From positions 1 to 64,000 of the forward strand of contig CATWNM010000005.1 in assembly GCA_958352145.1 (NCBI GenBank): a stretch of DNA of 64,000 nt, in the 5' to 3' direction. Origin of the DNA: an uncultured Eubacteriales bacterium (GTDB taxonomy: Bacteria > Bacillota > Clostridia > Oscillospirales > CAG-272). How positions within the stretch are numbered: position 1 is the first letter of the stretch; each line of letters starts with the position of its first letter. The notes beneath the pieces are model-generated. The model saw nothing but the letters and a program-made list of their open reading frames with translations. It had not been told where the DNA came from and did not search any database. Positions 7,501-16,049 of the stretch are shown in pieces. Position numbers and translations under genes: made by a program.

Positions 7501-9339
7501 ATGTACGATTCGTCTGTGTTGAAAAAAGTTTCAAAACCCGGCCGTTACAGCGGCGGTGAGTATGGGCAGATCCTCAAAAGCAAGGATGCGGTGAAATGTA
7601 GATTCGCTTTTTGTTTTCCCGATGCCTATGAGATCGGGATGTCCAATCTCGGTATGCGTATTTTGTACGGCGCGCTGAATCAGTCGCCGGATATCTGGTG
7701 CGAGCGCGCGTTTGCGCCGTGGCCGGATATGCAGGCGCAGATGCGGGCGCATCATTTGCCGCTTTGCGCGCATGAGAGCGGAGATCCGCTGTCTGTATTT
7801 GATTTTGTCGGGTTTACGCTCCAATATGAACTTTGCTATACCACCGCTTTGAATATGCTGCAGCTTGCCGGAATTCCGCTTCGGGCCAAAGAACGCGGAG
7901 AAGAATTTCCCATTTTAGTCGGCGGCGGTCACTGCGCTTATAATCCGGAGCCGTTAGCGCCCTTCTTTGATCTGTTTTCAATTGGAGAAGGGGAGGAGGC
8001 ACTGCCGGAACTCTGCCACCTGTATCTGACTATGAAAGCCGACGGAAGCTATACAAAGGCGCGTTTTTTGCGCGAGGCGGCGCAGATAGAGGGATTTTAC
8101 GTTCCGTCTTTGTATACGGTGACGTATCATGAAGACGGAACCATCGCCGCCTATACGCCGGATGCAGCCGGCGTTCCCGCCAAAGTTCGCAAGCGCATCA
8201 TTCGGGATCTCGACAAGGCATATTATCCTGTAGAGACCTATTTGCCGTATATCGAGACCGTACAGGATAAAATGGTGCTTGAGGTCTATCGGGGATGCAT
8301 TCGGGGCTGTCGTTTTTGTCAGGCGGGGATGGTATGCCGCCCGGTGCGCGAGAAGAGCGTGGAAAAGCTGGTTTCGGATGCGAAATGTATGTATGCGCAT
8401 TCCGGCTATGATGAAATGACGCTGTCGTCGCTGTCTATCAGTGATTACTCTGAGATTGAAGCGTTGACGGACGAATTGTCCCATTATGCGACCGAGCATC
8501 ATATCAGCTTGTCGCTGCCTTCGCTGCGCCTGGATAGCTTTACGCGGCAGCTTATGGATAAGGTGTCTACCGTGCGTACCGGCAGTTTGACCTTTGCGCC
8601 TGAGGCGGGAACGCAGCGGCTGCGCGATGCGATCAACAAGAATGTGTGCGAGGAAGATCTCCTGCGCGCGGTCAACGTGGCGTTTGACGTGGGCAAGACC
8701 TCGGTCAAGCTGTATTTTATGAATGGGCTGCCTACGGAGACAGATGCCGATATCGAGGGGATCGCATTGCTGGCCAAACGGGTTTTGGACGCTTTTTATG
8801 CCAATCCGAACCATAATCGGGCAAAACGTCCTTCGGTAACGGTCAGTGTATCCTGTTTTGTACCGAAGCCGTTTACGCCCTTCCAGTGGGAAAAACAGGA
8901 CAGTTATGCGGAGCTTATGCGCAAGCAGGAACTGCTCAAAAGCTGCATTGCCGACCGGAAGATCGTTTATAATTATCATGAAGCGAAGGTTTCTTATCTG
9001 GAGGCTGTGTTTGCGCGCGGAGACCGGCGTCTGTCTGCGGCGCTGGAATTAGCTGCCAAGCGCGGCGTGCAGTTTGACGCATGGTCGGAGTATTTTGATT
9101 TTGACCGGTGGATGGAAATTTTTAAAGAAACGGGGATTGATCCCGATTTTTATACGACGCGCGGCTTTGAGCTGGATGAGATTTTGCCGTGGGATGTAAT
9201 CGACTGCGGCGTGACAAAAGCGTTTTTACTGCGCGAACGCGAACGCGCCTATCAAAATGTTCCGACGCAGAACTGCCGGGAGCAGTGCGCCGGGTGCGGC
9301 GCGAACAGGCTTGGAGGTGAACGTACATGCTGCCCGTAA
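7501..9339 (+). CDS. B12-binding-domain/radical SAM protein, TIGR03960 family
   Basis: The 612-residue protein belongs to the YgiQ-like TIGR03960 family. Residues about 40-180 form a cobalamin-binding-like domain ('EIGMSNLGMRILY', 'LVGGGHCAYNPEPLAPFFDLFSIGEGEEA'). A radical SAM core follows, with the 4Fe-4S cysteines in CxxxCxxC form at C266, C270 and C273 ('RGCIRGCRFCQAG'). A C-terminal extension ends in a Cys cluster (CREQCAGCGANR). The exact reaction is unknown. Its stop overlaps the start of the DUF2344 gene by 13 bp, and the two families nearly always travel together, often near ribosomal or RNase genes, which hints at an RNA or translation-related modification. Confidence 0.9.
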   Translation: MYDSSVLKKVSKPGRYSGGEYGQILKSKDAVKCRFAFCFPDAYEIGMSNLGMRILYGALNQSPDIWCERAFAPWPDMQAQMRAHHLPLCAHESGDPLSVFDFVGFTLQYELCYTTALNMLQLAGIPLRAKERGEEFPILVGGGHCAYNPEPLAPFFDLFSIGEGEEALPELCHLYLTMKADGSYTKARFLREAAQIEGFYVPSLYTVTYHEDGTIAAYTPDAAGVPAKVRKRIIRDLDKAYYPVETYLPYIETVQDKMVLEVYRGCIRGCRFCQAGMVCRPVREKSVEKLVSDAKCMYAHSGYDEMTLSSLSISDYSEIEALTDELSHYATEHHISLSLPSLRLDSFTRQLMDKVSTVRTGSLTFAPEAGTQRLRDAINKNVCEEDLLRAVNVAFDVGKTSVKLYFMNGLPTETDADIEGIALLAKRVLDAFYANPNHNRAKRPSVTVSVSCFVPKPFTPFQWEKQDSYAELMRKQELLKSCIADRKIVYNYHEAKVSYLEAVFARGDRRLSAALELAAKRGVQFDAWSEYFDFDRWMEIFKETGIDPDFYTTRGFELDEILPWDVIDCGVTKAFLLRERERAYQNVPTQNCREQCAGCGANRLGGERTCCP

Positions 9340-10016
9340 GAGATGCAGTTCCGCATACGGCGGTGCGTATCCGGTTTTCCAAGACCGGCGCGCTCCAATA
9401 TATTTCACATTTGGATCTCCATCGAACGTTTACCCGGCTGCTTGTTCGCCGGGGTGTGCCGGTTTGGTATTCCGAGGGGTTTTCACCCCATCCGCGTTTG
9501 GTCTTTGCGACGCCGCTGTCCGTTGGGACCGAAAGCGTTTGTGAATTTGTGGACGTACAGGTAACCGGTTTGCCAGAAGAGGTGAATATATCCGATCTTG
9601 CTTCCCGTCTGCGCGACAGCGGCATTGAGGGACTTTCGATACAGGATGTCTATCTGCCCGAGATGAAGTTTTCCTCGATTACGCATGCGGACTATGAAAT
9701 TCGCTTTCATCTGCCGTGCGCCGGTGAAACCATGGCGGCCGGCTGTGCCGCCGCGCTTTCTTCGTCTCCGCTGATTGTTTTGAAGCGTACAAAGAGCGGC
9801 GAGCGGGAAACGGATATTTCCGCGCAGATCCGAAGCGTTTCCGTCTTTTTACAAGACGACAAACTGCTAATCGCCGCAAGACTTTCCGCCGACAGCGCGC
9901 ATTTTTTGAATCCCGAATATTTGGTGCGCATTCTTCGCGCGCGCTGCGGCGTGCCGGACGATTCTTATTCTATCCTTCGCACAAATGTCTTGTGCGGAGA
10001 GAATTCTTTCAGATAA
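9327..10016 (+). CDS. TIGR03936 family radical SAM-associated protein (DUF2344)
   Basis: This 229-residue partner of the upstream radical SAM protein shows the family signature 'RIRFSKTGALQYISHLDLHRTF' followed by 'YSEGFSPHPRLVFATPLSVGTES' (residues 10-70). The function is unknown; in some bacteria the two are fused into one protein, which supports a joint complex. The start lies inside the end of the upstream gene, so translation is probably coupled. The GGAGGTGA at 9313-9320 is its ribosome site. Confidence 0.9.
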   Translation: MLPVRDAVPHTAVRIRFSKTGALQYISHLDLHRTFTRLLVRRGVPVWYSEGFSPHPRLVFATPLSVGTESVCEFVDVQVTGLPEEVNISDLASRLRDSGIEGLSIQDVYLPEMKFSSITHADYEIRFHLPCAGETMAAGCAAALSSSPLIVLKRTKSGERETDISAQIRSVSVFLQDDKLLIAARLSADSAHFLNPEYLVRILRARCGVPDDSYSILRTNVLCGENSFR

Positions 10017-10026
10017 CGGAGCGTGT

Positions 10027-11235
10027 ATGAGAAAACTGCTTTTGCTTTTGTGCTGTACTTTGCTGCTTTTGGCTTCGTGCGGCGAAACAGAGACGCCGCC
10101 GGTTTCTCTGGAGTCGTCCGCGTCTGATTCGTCTGCGCCGACGATCGCTACCGAACCGCCCGTCGCTCCGGTAGAGGAACCTAAGGAACACCGCGTTTCT
10201 TTTATTGCCGCGGGGGACAATATGGTTTATTACGGCAACGTGCGGGATGCGCAGAAAAACGCCGAGGGAACAGCGCTGAAATATGATTTTCGGCCGTCGT
10301 ATACCGATATCAAACCGATTGTTGAAGACCATGATCTGGCATATATCAATCAGGAAACGCTGATGTGCGGAGACGGGTATGATTTGAGCTACTATCCGCG
10401 TTTCAATTCTCCGACCGAGCTTGGAGACGCGGTTGTAGACGCAGGATTTGATATTATCGGCATGGCGAATAATCATATGCTGGACCGGGGAGAGAGCGGG
10501 CTTTTGGCCACGCTTGATTATTGGGAAAGCCAGCCGGTTACGCGCATTGGCGCTTATCGGAGTCGGGCAGATTTTGATGCGATTACCGTGCTTGAAAAAA
10601 ATGGGATTAAAATTGCGCTTTTGGCTTTCACCTATGGAACAAACGGGCTGACTCTGCCGGCGTCCAGCGAGGTTTACATTCCCTATATCGATGAGGCGGT
10701 TATCCGTGAAAAAGTGACCGAGGCCGAGGCGCTTGCGGATGTTACGGTTGTTTCTATACATTGGGGATATGAGAATACCTTTCGCGTTAACGAGCAGCAG
10801 CGTGAGATCGCAAAGCTGATTAGCGATTGCGGCGGAGATGTGATTTTGGGGCATCATCCGCATGTCATTCAGCCGATTGAATGGATCGAAAACGGGGATC
10901 GGCGCACGCTTTGCATATATTCGCTTGGAAATTTTATGGCGGAGATGGCGTCGGATTACAACATGCTTGGCGGCATGCTGTCCTTTGATCTTGTGAAGCT
11001 GGGAAATGAGGCCGTTGTCGTGGAGAATGCGCTGTTTATACCGACTGTGTTTGATTTCAATAAGAATTTCTACAATAACCATATTTATCTTTTGGAAGAT
11101 TATACGGAGGAACAAGCGAAAAACCACGGCATTTCTTATTATGGAAACCACACGACACGGGCGGCGCTATGCGGATATGTGACTCAAAATATCCCGGCGG
11201 AGTTTTTACCTGCGTTTTTGAAAGAGGATTCATAA
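10027..11235 (+). CDS. CapA family lipoprotein (poly-gamma-glutamate capsule-type metallophosphatase fold)
   Basis: The 402-residue protein starts with a signal peptide and lipobox (LLASC, Cys about residue 18), then a Pro/Ser-rich linker. A CapA/PGA_cap domain runs from residue 55 to the end. The metal-site motifs of this calcineurin-like fold are present: 'AAGDNMVYYGN', 'NQETL', 'GMANNHMLDRG', 'VVSIHWGYE' and 'ILGHHPHVIQPIE', then 'YSLGNF'. Such proteins act at the outer face of the membrane in polyglutamate or related polymer metabolism, but no capBC genes are nearby, so the substrate is open. ATG 10027 is chosen for the GGAG 5 bases upstream and the intact signal peptide; it lies 10 bp after the DUF2344 stop. 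Confidence 0.88.
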   Translation: MRKLLLLLCCTLLLLASCGETETPPVSLESSASDSSAPTIATEPPVAPVEEPKEHRVSFIAAGDNMVYYGNVRDAQKNAEGTALKYDFRPSYTDIKPIVEDHDLAYINQETLMCGDGYDLSYYPRFNSPTELGDAVVDAGFDIIGMANNHMLDRGESGLLATLDYWESQPVTRIGAYRSRADFDAITVLEKNGIKIALLAFTYGTNGLTLPASSEVYIPYIDEAVIREKVTEAEALADVTVVSIHWGYENTFRVNEQQREIAKLISDCGGDVILGHHPHVIQPIEWIENGDRRTLCIYSLGNFMAEMASDYNMLGGMLSFDLVKLGNEAVVVENALFIPTVFDFNKNFYNNHIYLLEDYTEEQAKNHGISYYGNHTTRAALCGYVTQNIPAEFLPAFLKEDS

Positions 11236-11429
11236 CCTTGGGGATGGGTTTTAACGCCTGCTTAAGTTGCGAGGACATTGCGCAGAGCCCGGTGCGTTTC
11301 GGATGTTCCATATTTTGATGCGTGCTTGTCAGCGGTGTTTGCTGCAAGAAAAAATAAAAGAAAAATTTTTCCATCAGTGCAATAAAACGCCTTTTTTGTG
11401 CATTGTATAGGTGACAGGAGAAGTGGAAT

Positions 11430-12008
11430 ATGTGGATTCTGCTGGAGGCACCGGCGATCGAATATGGCGGCATACCGGATCAGAGGGAGTTGGAGCGTCT
11501 GCTGGCCGCTGTGGCAAACGGCGACCGGGCGGCGTTTGGTCAGATGTACAACTGTACACGAACGGCGGTATATGGTTTGGTTTTGTCCTACCTTAAGCAC
11601 GCCGACGATGCCCAGGACGTAACCCAGGATACCTTTGTACGTATCTGGGACAGTGTTCCCCAGTACCGTCCCCAGGGAAAGCCTTTGGCTTGGATATTGA
11701 CCGTAGCTCGGAATCTGGCTCTGATGCGCCTGCGGGAGCGGGGAAAAAGTCAGACGCTGGAGGATGGGGAATGGGACGCCATTCCCGCAAGAGCTGCTGT
11801 CACGCTGGAAGATCGAGCACTGCTGCAAAATGCCCTGGCGCGTCTATCCGATCGGGAGCGCCGGGTGGTGTTGCTCCACGCAGTGACCGGCCTGAAGCAT
11901 CGGGAGATCGCTTCGGTTTTGCAAATCCCTCTTGCCACAGTCCTGTCTCAATACCACAGAGCATTGAAAAAATTAAGAGTCCAACTGGAAGGAGAGGAAC
12001 GCATGTGA
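11430..12008 (+). CDS. ECF-type RNA polymerase sigma factor
   Basis: The 192-residue sigma factor has region 2 at about residues 28-95 ('VANGDRAAFGQMYNCTRTAVYGLVLSYL', 'DAQDVTQDTFVRIWDSV') and region 4 at about 130-185 ('LSDRERRVVLLHAVTGLKHREIASVLQIPLATVLSQYHRALKKL'). There is no region 1 or 3, as usual for ECF factors. The GGAG at 11417-11420 precedes ATG 11430. Its stop overlaps the GTG start of the next gene by 4 bases (ATGTGA), so sigma and membrane regulator are translationally coupled. The regulator should hold the sigma factor at the membrane until a surface signal arrives. Codon use (CTG, GCC and ACC more frequent) differs somewhat from the genes before it. Confidence 0.9.
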   Translation: MWILLEAPAIEYGGIPDQRELERLLAAVANGDRAAFGQMYNCTRTAVYGLVLSYLKHADDAQDVTQDTFVRIWDSVPQYRPQGKPLAWILTVARNLALMRLRERGKSQTLEDGEWDAIPARAAVTLEDRALLQNALARLSDRERRVVLLHAVTGLKHREIASVLQIPLATVLSQYHRALKKLRVQLEGEERM

Positions 12009-13654
12009 CAAAACAGGAATGGAAACAACGCCTGTCCCAAGCGGTGACTCGCACGGCTCCCGACGATGTGGACGCGGTCCTCTCGCGCTGTGAGACGCGG
12101 AAAGGAACTGTGATTCAAATGACAACACACAAGAATGGAAAATGGGTGCGAAATTTGATCGCCGCTTGCTTGGCTCTGATTGTGATGGGCGCAGGCGGGG
12201 GCGTATACTATCGGCAGGTCAACGCCGTGGCCTCGGTGGTGTCTCTGGATGTCAACCCCAGCATCGAACTGAAAGTTAACCGAGGCGAGAAAGTTATTGT
12301 CTGCTCCCCACTGAATGCGGATGCGGAACTGGTTTTGGCTGATATGGGCGGCGGCGCGGATCTGAAAGGCGCAAAGCTGGATGTGGCGGTAAATGCTATC
12401 GTAGGTGCTTTGCTGAAAAACGGCTATTTAGATAGTATTTCTTCCGCTATTTTGATTTCAGTGGAAGATAAAGACGCGGATCGTGCTGCGCGGCTCCGGC
12501 AGGAATTGACTGCCGCTGTAGACGGCGTTTTGCAGGCCAACGCCTCCAACGCTTCGGTTTTGAGCCAGGCGCTGACTTTGGACGCGGATCTGGATCAGCA
12601 GGCCAGGACAAACAATATTTCCAGCGGGAAAGCTGCTTTAGTTAATCAAGCGCTGCAACTGAACAGTAAATTGGACTTTGAGGAATTGGCCGGTCTCAGC
12701 GTGGAGGAGCTAAAGGATTTAATTAAGATCGGCGCGCCCGCGATGCCGGTCGGAAAGACGCAGGCCGCCTGTGCGGCTGAAGAGTACGCCGGGACATTGG
12801 CAATGGATTCGGTAACCTGCGAGGTAGATTCGGAACTGGACGATCAGATGCCTCACTATGAGGTGGAGTTGAAACATCCCGCATTGGGCGAGTTTGAGTA
12901 TATGGTGGATGCCTGGACAGGAAAAGTGTTCAGCGGTCGAGCCAATATTTTTGGCGGCGACACTGTTCAGACGGCGGACATCGACATTGGTATAGAGAAA
13001 GCTAAGTTGGCTGCCTTGAACCATGCGGGTGTAAAAGAGTCGCAGGCCGCCGACATGACAGTGGAACGGGACTACGAGGACGGCCGTTTGGAGTATGAGG
13101 TAGAATTCTGGGTAGGCAGCACGGAGTACGACTACACGATCGATGCGGCTACGGGGACGGTTTTATCCTATGACGTGGAGCGGTATGAAACTTCTAGAGC
13201 CGTTTCCGGTTCCGATATCGGCGAGAGCGGAGCCAAAACCGCCGCTTTGAACCATGCGGGTGTAAAAGAGTCGCAGGTCACCGGCATGAAAGTGGAGCAG
13301 GACTATGAGGACGACCGCTTGGAGTATGAGGTAGAATTCTGGGTAGGTAGCACCGAGTATGATTACACGATCGACGCGGCTACGGGGACGGTTTTATCCT
13401 ATGACGTGGAGCGGCATGAAATTTCCAGCGCTGTTTCCGGTTCCGATATCGGTGAGAGCGGAGCCAAGACCGCCGCTTTGAATCATGCGGGCGTGGAGGA
13501 GTCGCAAGTCTTTGCTATGAAAGTGGAGCGGGACTATAAGGACGGCTGCTTAGAATACGAGGTGGAGTTTAAGTATGACGGTATAGAGTATGAGTACACC
13601 ATTGACGGCTTCACCGGAGCGGTTTTAGAGCACGAAATGGACTGGGACGACTAA
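12005..13654 (+). CDS. RsgI-like anti-sigma factor with tandem PepSY repeats
   Basis: The 549-residue protein is the presumed partner of the upstream ECF sigma factor. A short cytoplasmic N-terminus (1-47) precedes one membrane helix (about 49-69). The RsgI middle domain follows ('VVSLDVNPSIELKVNRGEKVI', 'AIVGALLKNGYLDS', residues 77-180). The extracytoplasmic part ends in one diverged and three very similar PepSY-like units; the last three repeat at an exact 77-residue period with the core 'ALNHAGVKESQ' and 'EYDYTIDAATGTVL'. PepSY units usually bind or restrain peptidases, so the exterior may sense peptides or regulate proteolysis. GTG 12005 is the start, overlapping the sigma stop. An open frame extends upstream in this frame but is only a shadow of the sigma gene. 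Confidence 0.85.
   Translation: MTKQEWKQRLSQAVTRTAPDDVDAVLSRCETRKGTVIQMTTHKNGKWVRNLIAACLALIVMGAGGGVYYRQVNAVASVVSLDVNPSIELKVNRGEKVIVCSPLNADAELVLADMGGGADLKGAKLDVAVNAIVGALLKNGYLDSISSAILISVEDKDADRAARLRQELTAAVDGVLQANASNASVLSQALTLDADLDQQARTNNISSGKAALVNQALQLNSKLDFEELAGLSVEELKDLIKIGAPAMPVGKTQAACAAEEYAGTLAMDSVTCEVDSELDDQMPHYEVELKHPALGEFEYMVDAWTGKVFSGRANIFGGDTVQTADIDIGIEKAKLAALNHAGVKESQAADMTVERDYEDGRLEYEVEFWVGSTEYDYTIDAATGTVLSYDVERYETSRAVSGSDIGESGAKTAALNHAGVKESQVTGMKVEQDYEDDRLEYEVEFWVGSTEYDYTIDAATGTVLSYDVERHEISSAVSGSDIGESGAKTAALNHAGVEESQVFAMKVERDYKDGCLEYEVEFKYDGIEYEYTIDGFTGAVLEHEMDWDD
13022..13654 (+). repeat. three tandem 231-bp coding repeats (PepSY units)
   Basis: The same CATGCGG landmark recurs at 13022, 13253 and 13484, an exact 231-bp period, with long identical tracts between the first two copies. 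The high DNA identity points to recent duplication, so copy number may vary between strains. Confidence 0.85.
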
Positions 13655-13693
13655 AGTTAAGCCCACTGGTAAAAACCGGTGGGCTTAACTTTT
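13654..13693 (+). terminator. strong terminator after the anti-sigma gene
   Basis: AAGTTAAGCCCAC pairs with GTGGGCTTAACTT, extended by TGGT/ACCG and an AAAA loop, and ends in a T run. It can also serve the leftward gene that ends at 13745. Confidence 0.9.
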
Positions 13694-13744
13694 CGCTGTG
13701 GCTGCATTTATGTGCGGTTTATGTCCGCTGTTTGGTAACGGCGC

Positions 13745-14542
13745 TCAGAACAGATAGTTGGCCGATAGAATAATAAGGCCGATGAGGACCAGAATTATGC
13801 CGACCGCGCGGTTTAGCGTAGTGGGTTTGGCTTTATTGGCGAGGATTGAGCCGATCTGTGCGAAGATCAGCGTAAAAGCGACGCATAAAACCAGCGGCAG
13901 AAGGGTATCTTTCGTTGGCGTCTGTAAGGCAAAATGAGAAATAGAACCAGTGAGTGCCGTAAAGCTCATGATAAATACGCTAGTGCCAACCGCCGTTTTC
14001 AGTTCATACCCCAGAACCGCAGTCAGAACAAGCAGCAGCATCATACCGCCGCCTGCGCCGACAAATCCGCATATAAAGCCGATGCCGGTGCCGCACAGGA
14101 CTGACTGTACCGCTCGCCGCTTGGCGGATACGGTGCGCATGGTTTCTTTTGTAGTCATAACAGGTTTTAGGATAAATTTGATGCCGAGCAGCAGCGTCAT
14201 AACGGTCGAGAAGCCGCTCATCGCCGCAGAAGGGAGCAGGCTGGCGATATAACTTCCTGCAAGGGTAAAGCAAAGCACCGTCAGCATCATAATAAGACCG
14301 TTGCGCACGTCCAAATTTTTATTTTTTCCATAAGTGAAAGCGCTGACGGCGCTGGCCGGGACATCCGAAGCTAACGCAATGCCGACCGCCAGATATGGGT
14401 CAATATTCAAAAAGGTAATCAGCATCGGCGAAATGACCGCCGCGGCGCTGAGTCCGGCAAAGCCGGTGCCAAGACCGGCGCCCGCGCCGGCGATCAGACA
14501 GACAAGAATGGTTTTTAGCAGCACAACATTCACCCCAATCAA
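13745..14542 (-). CDS. sulfite exporter TauE/SafE family membrane protein
   Basis: This 265-residue integral membrane protein has about eight hydrophobic helices and the repeated TauE/SafE hallmark 'AGAGAGLGTGFAGLSAAAVISPML' (about 18-40) mirrored by 'GFICGFVGAGGGMMLLLVLTAVLG' (about 153-176). The family exports sulfite, sulfoacetate or other organosulfur anions; the substrate is not evident here. The TTG start at 14542 overlaps the stop of the YdcF gene upstream (TTGA), so they form an operon. A GTG at 14524, six bases after GGGGTG, is an equally plausible start and would remove six residues. Confidence 0.88.
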   Translation of the reverse strand: MIGVNVVLLKTILVCLIAGAGAGLGTGFAGLSAAAVISPMLITFLNIDPYLAVGIALASDVPASAVSAFTYGKNKNLDVRNGLIMMLTVLCFTLAGSYIASLLPSAAMSGFSTVMTLLLGIKFILKPVMTTKETMRTVSAKRRAVQSVLCGTGIGFICGFVGAGGGMMLLLVLTAVLGYELKTAVGTSVFIMSFTALTGSISHFALQTPTKDTLLPLVLCVAFTLIFAQIGSILANKAKPTTLNRAVGIILVLIGLIILSANYLF

Positions 14543-15315
14543 AAGATATGTCCGCGCAGTGTTTCGGAAGCAAGACCCGCAAATTCCCGTACCATGTAGT
14601 GCAGGATAAGCGAATTTTTGTGCGGAGCGGCGATGCCTTCCACTGGCATGCCGGATAATTTTTCCGCAATTTTAACAGCGCGGAAAACATGGAAGTTGCT
14701 TGTGACGATGCCAATTGTGCTTCCCGGTTCAACGTGTTCCAAGCTGTACTGCATGTTTTCATAGGTGCTGGTGGACTCGGCTTCCAAAATGAGGCGTGCG
14801 GGTGCAATGCCGCGTTCGGTCAGCACACGAAACATGCATTCCGCCTCGCTGATGTCTTCATTCGGTCCCTGACCTCCGGAAAGGATAGCTATGGTTTGCG
14901 GGTTTTGTGTCAAATAATCGTATGCGGTATCAATGCGCCAGAGCAGGGTGTTGCTTGGGCGGCTGCCGCGCACCGCCGCGCCGAGCACGATGATATAATC
15001 AAGCCCGTCCGTCCCCGCATTGCCCATGTAGGAAATCACAAAGCTTTCAACGGCGATAAACGTAAGACTGACGAGTAGCACAGCGGCCAGCAAAATTCGA
15101 AACAGCCATTTCGGAACCGGCAGCCGGCCAAAGCGAAAAGTCAGCGCAGCAAATAGGAGGCATACGGCGCCGCCGGCGGCCCAGATCCAGATCAGCGATA
15201 GTTTAAATCCGCCAAACGCCACTGCGCATAGGTAATAACCGAGAAACAGCGCGCCAAAACACAGCCAAATCCAGGCTTTGACGCGTGCGGATTTTGAAAT
15301 CATTGTTTTTTTCAT
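14539..15315 (-). CDS. YdcF family membrane protein (DUF218)
   Basis: The 258-residue protein has three N-terminal membrane helices (about 13-33, 38-58, 72-95) and an extracytoplasmic DUF218 domain (about 105-255). Domain hallmarks are 'DYIIVLGAAVRGSRPSNTLLWRIDTAY', 'AILSGGQGPNEDISEAECMFRVL', 'LILEAESTSTYENMQYSL' and 'IGIVTSNFHVFRA'. Relatives such as SanA and ElyC act in cell-envelope integrity and lipid-carrier metabolism, but the biochemical activity is not settled. It is followed by the TauE/SafE gene with a 4-base overlap. Confidence 0.88.
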   Translation of the reverse strand: MKKTMISKSARVKAWIWLCFGALFLGYYLCAVAFGGFKLSLIWIWAAGGAVCLLFAALTFRFGRLPVPKWLFRILLAAVLLVSLTFIAVESFVISYMGNAGTDGLDYIIVLGAAVRGSRPSNTLLWRIDTAYDYLTQNPQTIAILSGGQGPNEDISEAECMFRVLTERGIAPARLILEAESTSTYENMQYSLEHVEPGSTIGIVTSNFHVFRAVKIAEKLSGMPVEGIAAPHKNSLILHYMVREFAGLASETLRGHIF

Positions 15316-15501
15316 TCTGAGTATTCTTTCTTATTGTTTGATTGCGCTGCCGCAGTCTGTAAGGGGCGCCTTGGCAAGCGATATGACGGAAAAACCAGCC
15401 GACGCAGAGCCGTGCGAATTTTTTCATGTGGAATGCGCTTTCAAAATGTTCGAACACGGGGACGACGAGCGCTTTGCCTTTTTGGGCAAAGACAGCTGAA
15501 A

Positions 15502-15655
15502 TTATTGAAAAATAGTCTTCGGTTGTGAAAAAATATGGCCTAACTGAAAAATGGAGATGTCTGGATGTGCACACAGCAGATGAGCGCGCACTGCGTTTTC
15601 CGGTAAAACGGCATATTCTATGTCGCGTTTTGCAATGTATCCAGACATTCAGCCG
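15502..15655 (-). pseudogene. possible decayed DUF6873-like gene fragment
   Basis: No intact gene fits 15316-15745. Read leftward from about 15651, one frame gives a coding-like segment of about 48 codons ending at TAA 15504-15502. It contains 'VRAHLLCAHPDISIFQLG', which resembles the HPD-containing N-terminal part of DUF6873 (GME-fold) proteins of Clostridia. Beyond the stop the continuation is shifted and degraded. Several overlapping open frames on both strands in this stretch have no recognisable content. I read it as a relic, with weak support. Confidence 0.3.
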
Positions 15656-15694
15656 GGAGCAAAGCGCCGAGCAGCAGCATAAAATCCTTCCGGG

Positions 15695-15726
15695 TAAAAA
15701 ACAAGGCAGACCTTCGGTCTGCCTTT
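15695..15726 (-). terminator. terminator of rpmB
   Basis: On the minus strand AAGGCAGAC pairs with GTCTGCCTT around a short CGAAG-type loop and is followed by GTTTTTT. It lies 20 bp past the rpmB stop. Confidence 0.85.
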
Positions 15727-15745
15727 CTTTCGTAAGTCTGTCTTC

Positions 15746-15934
15746 TTATATAGCGCGTTCGACCTTACCCGAACGGAGACAACGGGAACATACGTAAATC
15801 GTTTTCGGTGTTCCGCCGACCACAGCCTTGACTTTGCGGATATTGGGCTTCCAGGTTCTGTTGGTTTTGCGGTTTGAATGCGAAACATTGTGACCGAATG
15901 TGACGCCCTTGCTGCATACACTGCATTTTGCCAT
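15746..15934 (-). CDS. rpmB: 50S ribosomal protein L28
   Basis: The 62-residue product matches ribosomal protein L28 over its full length: MAKCSVCSKG at the N-terminus, 'HSNRKTNRTWKPNI' in the middle and 'VCSRCLRSGKV' near the end. Two CxxC pairs (C4/C7 and C49/C52) mark the zinc-binding form. ATG 15934 has the strong AGGAGGTG site 8 bases upstream; an upstream in-frame ATG at 15961 would place that site inside the gene. It is a single gene with its own promoter (16004-16032) and terminator. Confidence 0.95.
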   Translation of the reverse strand: MAKCSVCSKGVTFGHNVSHSNRKTNRTWKPNIRKVKAVVGGTPKTIYVCSRCLRSGKVERAI

Positions 15935-16003
15935 GTAAATTGCACCTCCTACACTTAGCACTTCTATAGAGTCTTTTCTTATGATTCTAACACAACGACT
16001 AAT

Positions 16004-16032
16004 ATTATAGCACAGGAATTTTCAAAAAGCAA
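16004..16032 (-). promoter_or_regulatory. rpmB promoter
   Basis: On the minus strand TTGCTT (16032-16027) and TATAAT (16009-16004) are 17 bp apart, with TG one base before the -10, giving an extended -10 element. The start of rpmB is about 70 bp downstream. Confidence 0.65.
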
Positions 16033-16049
16033 TAGAAAAACACAATTTT

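Noticed and set aside
7978..8979. 333-codon minus-strand frame opposite the radical SAM gene, and the similar 380-codon frame at 10009-11151
   Set aside because: Both mirror strongly supported plus-strand genes and show no family features or start signals.
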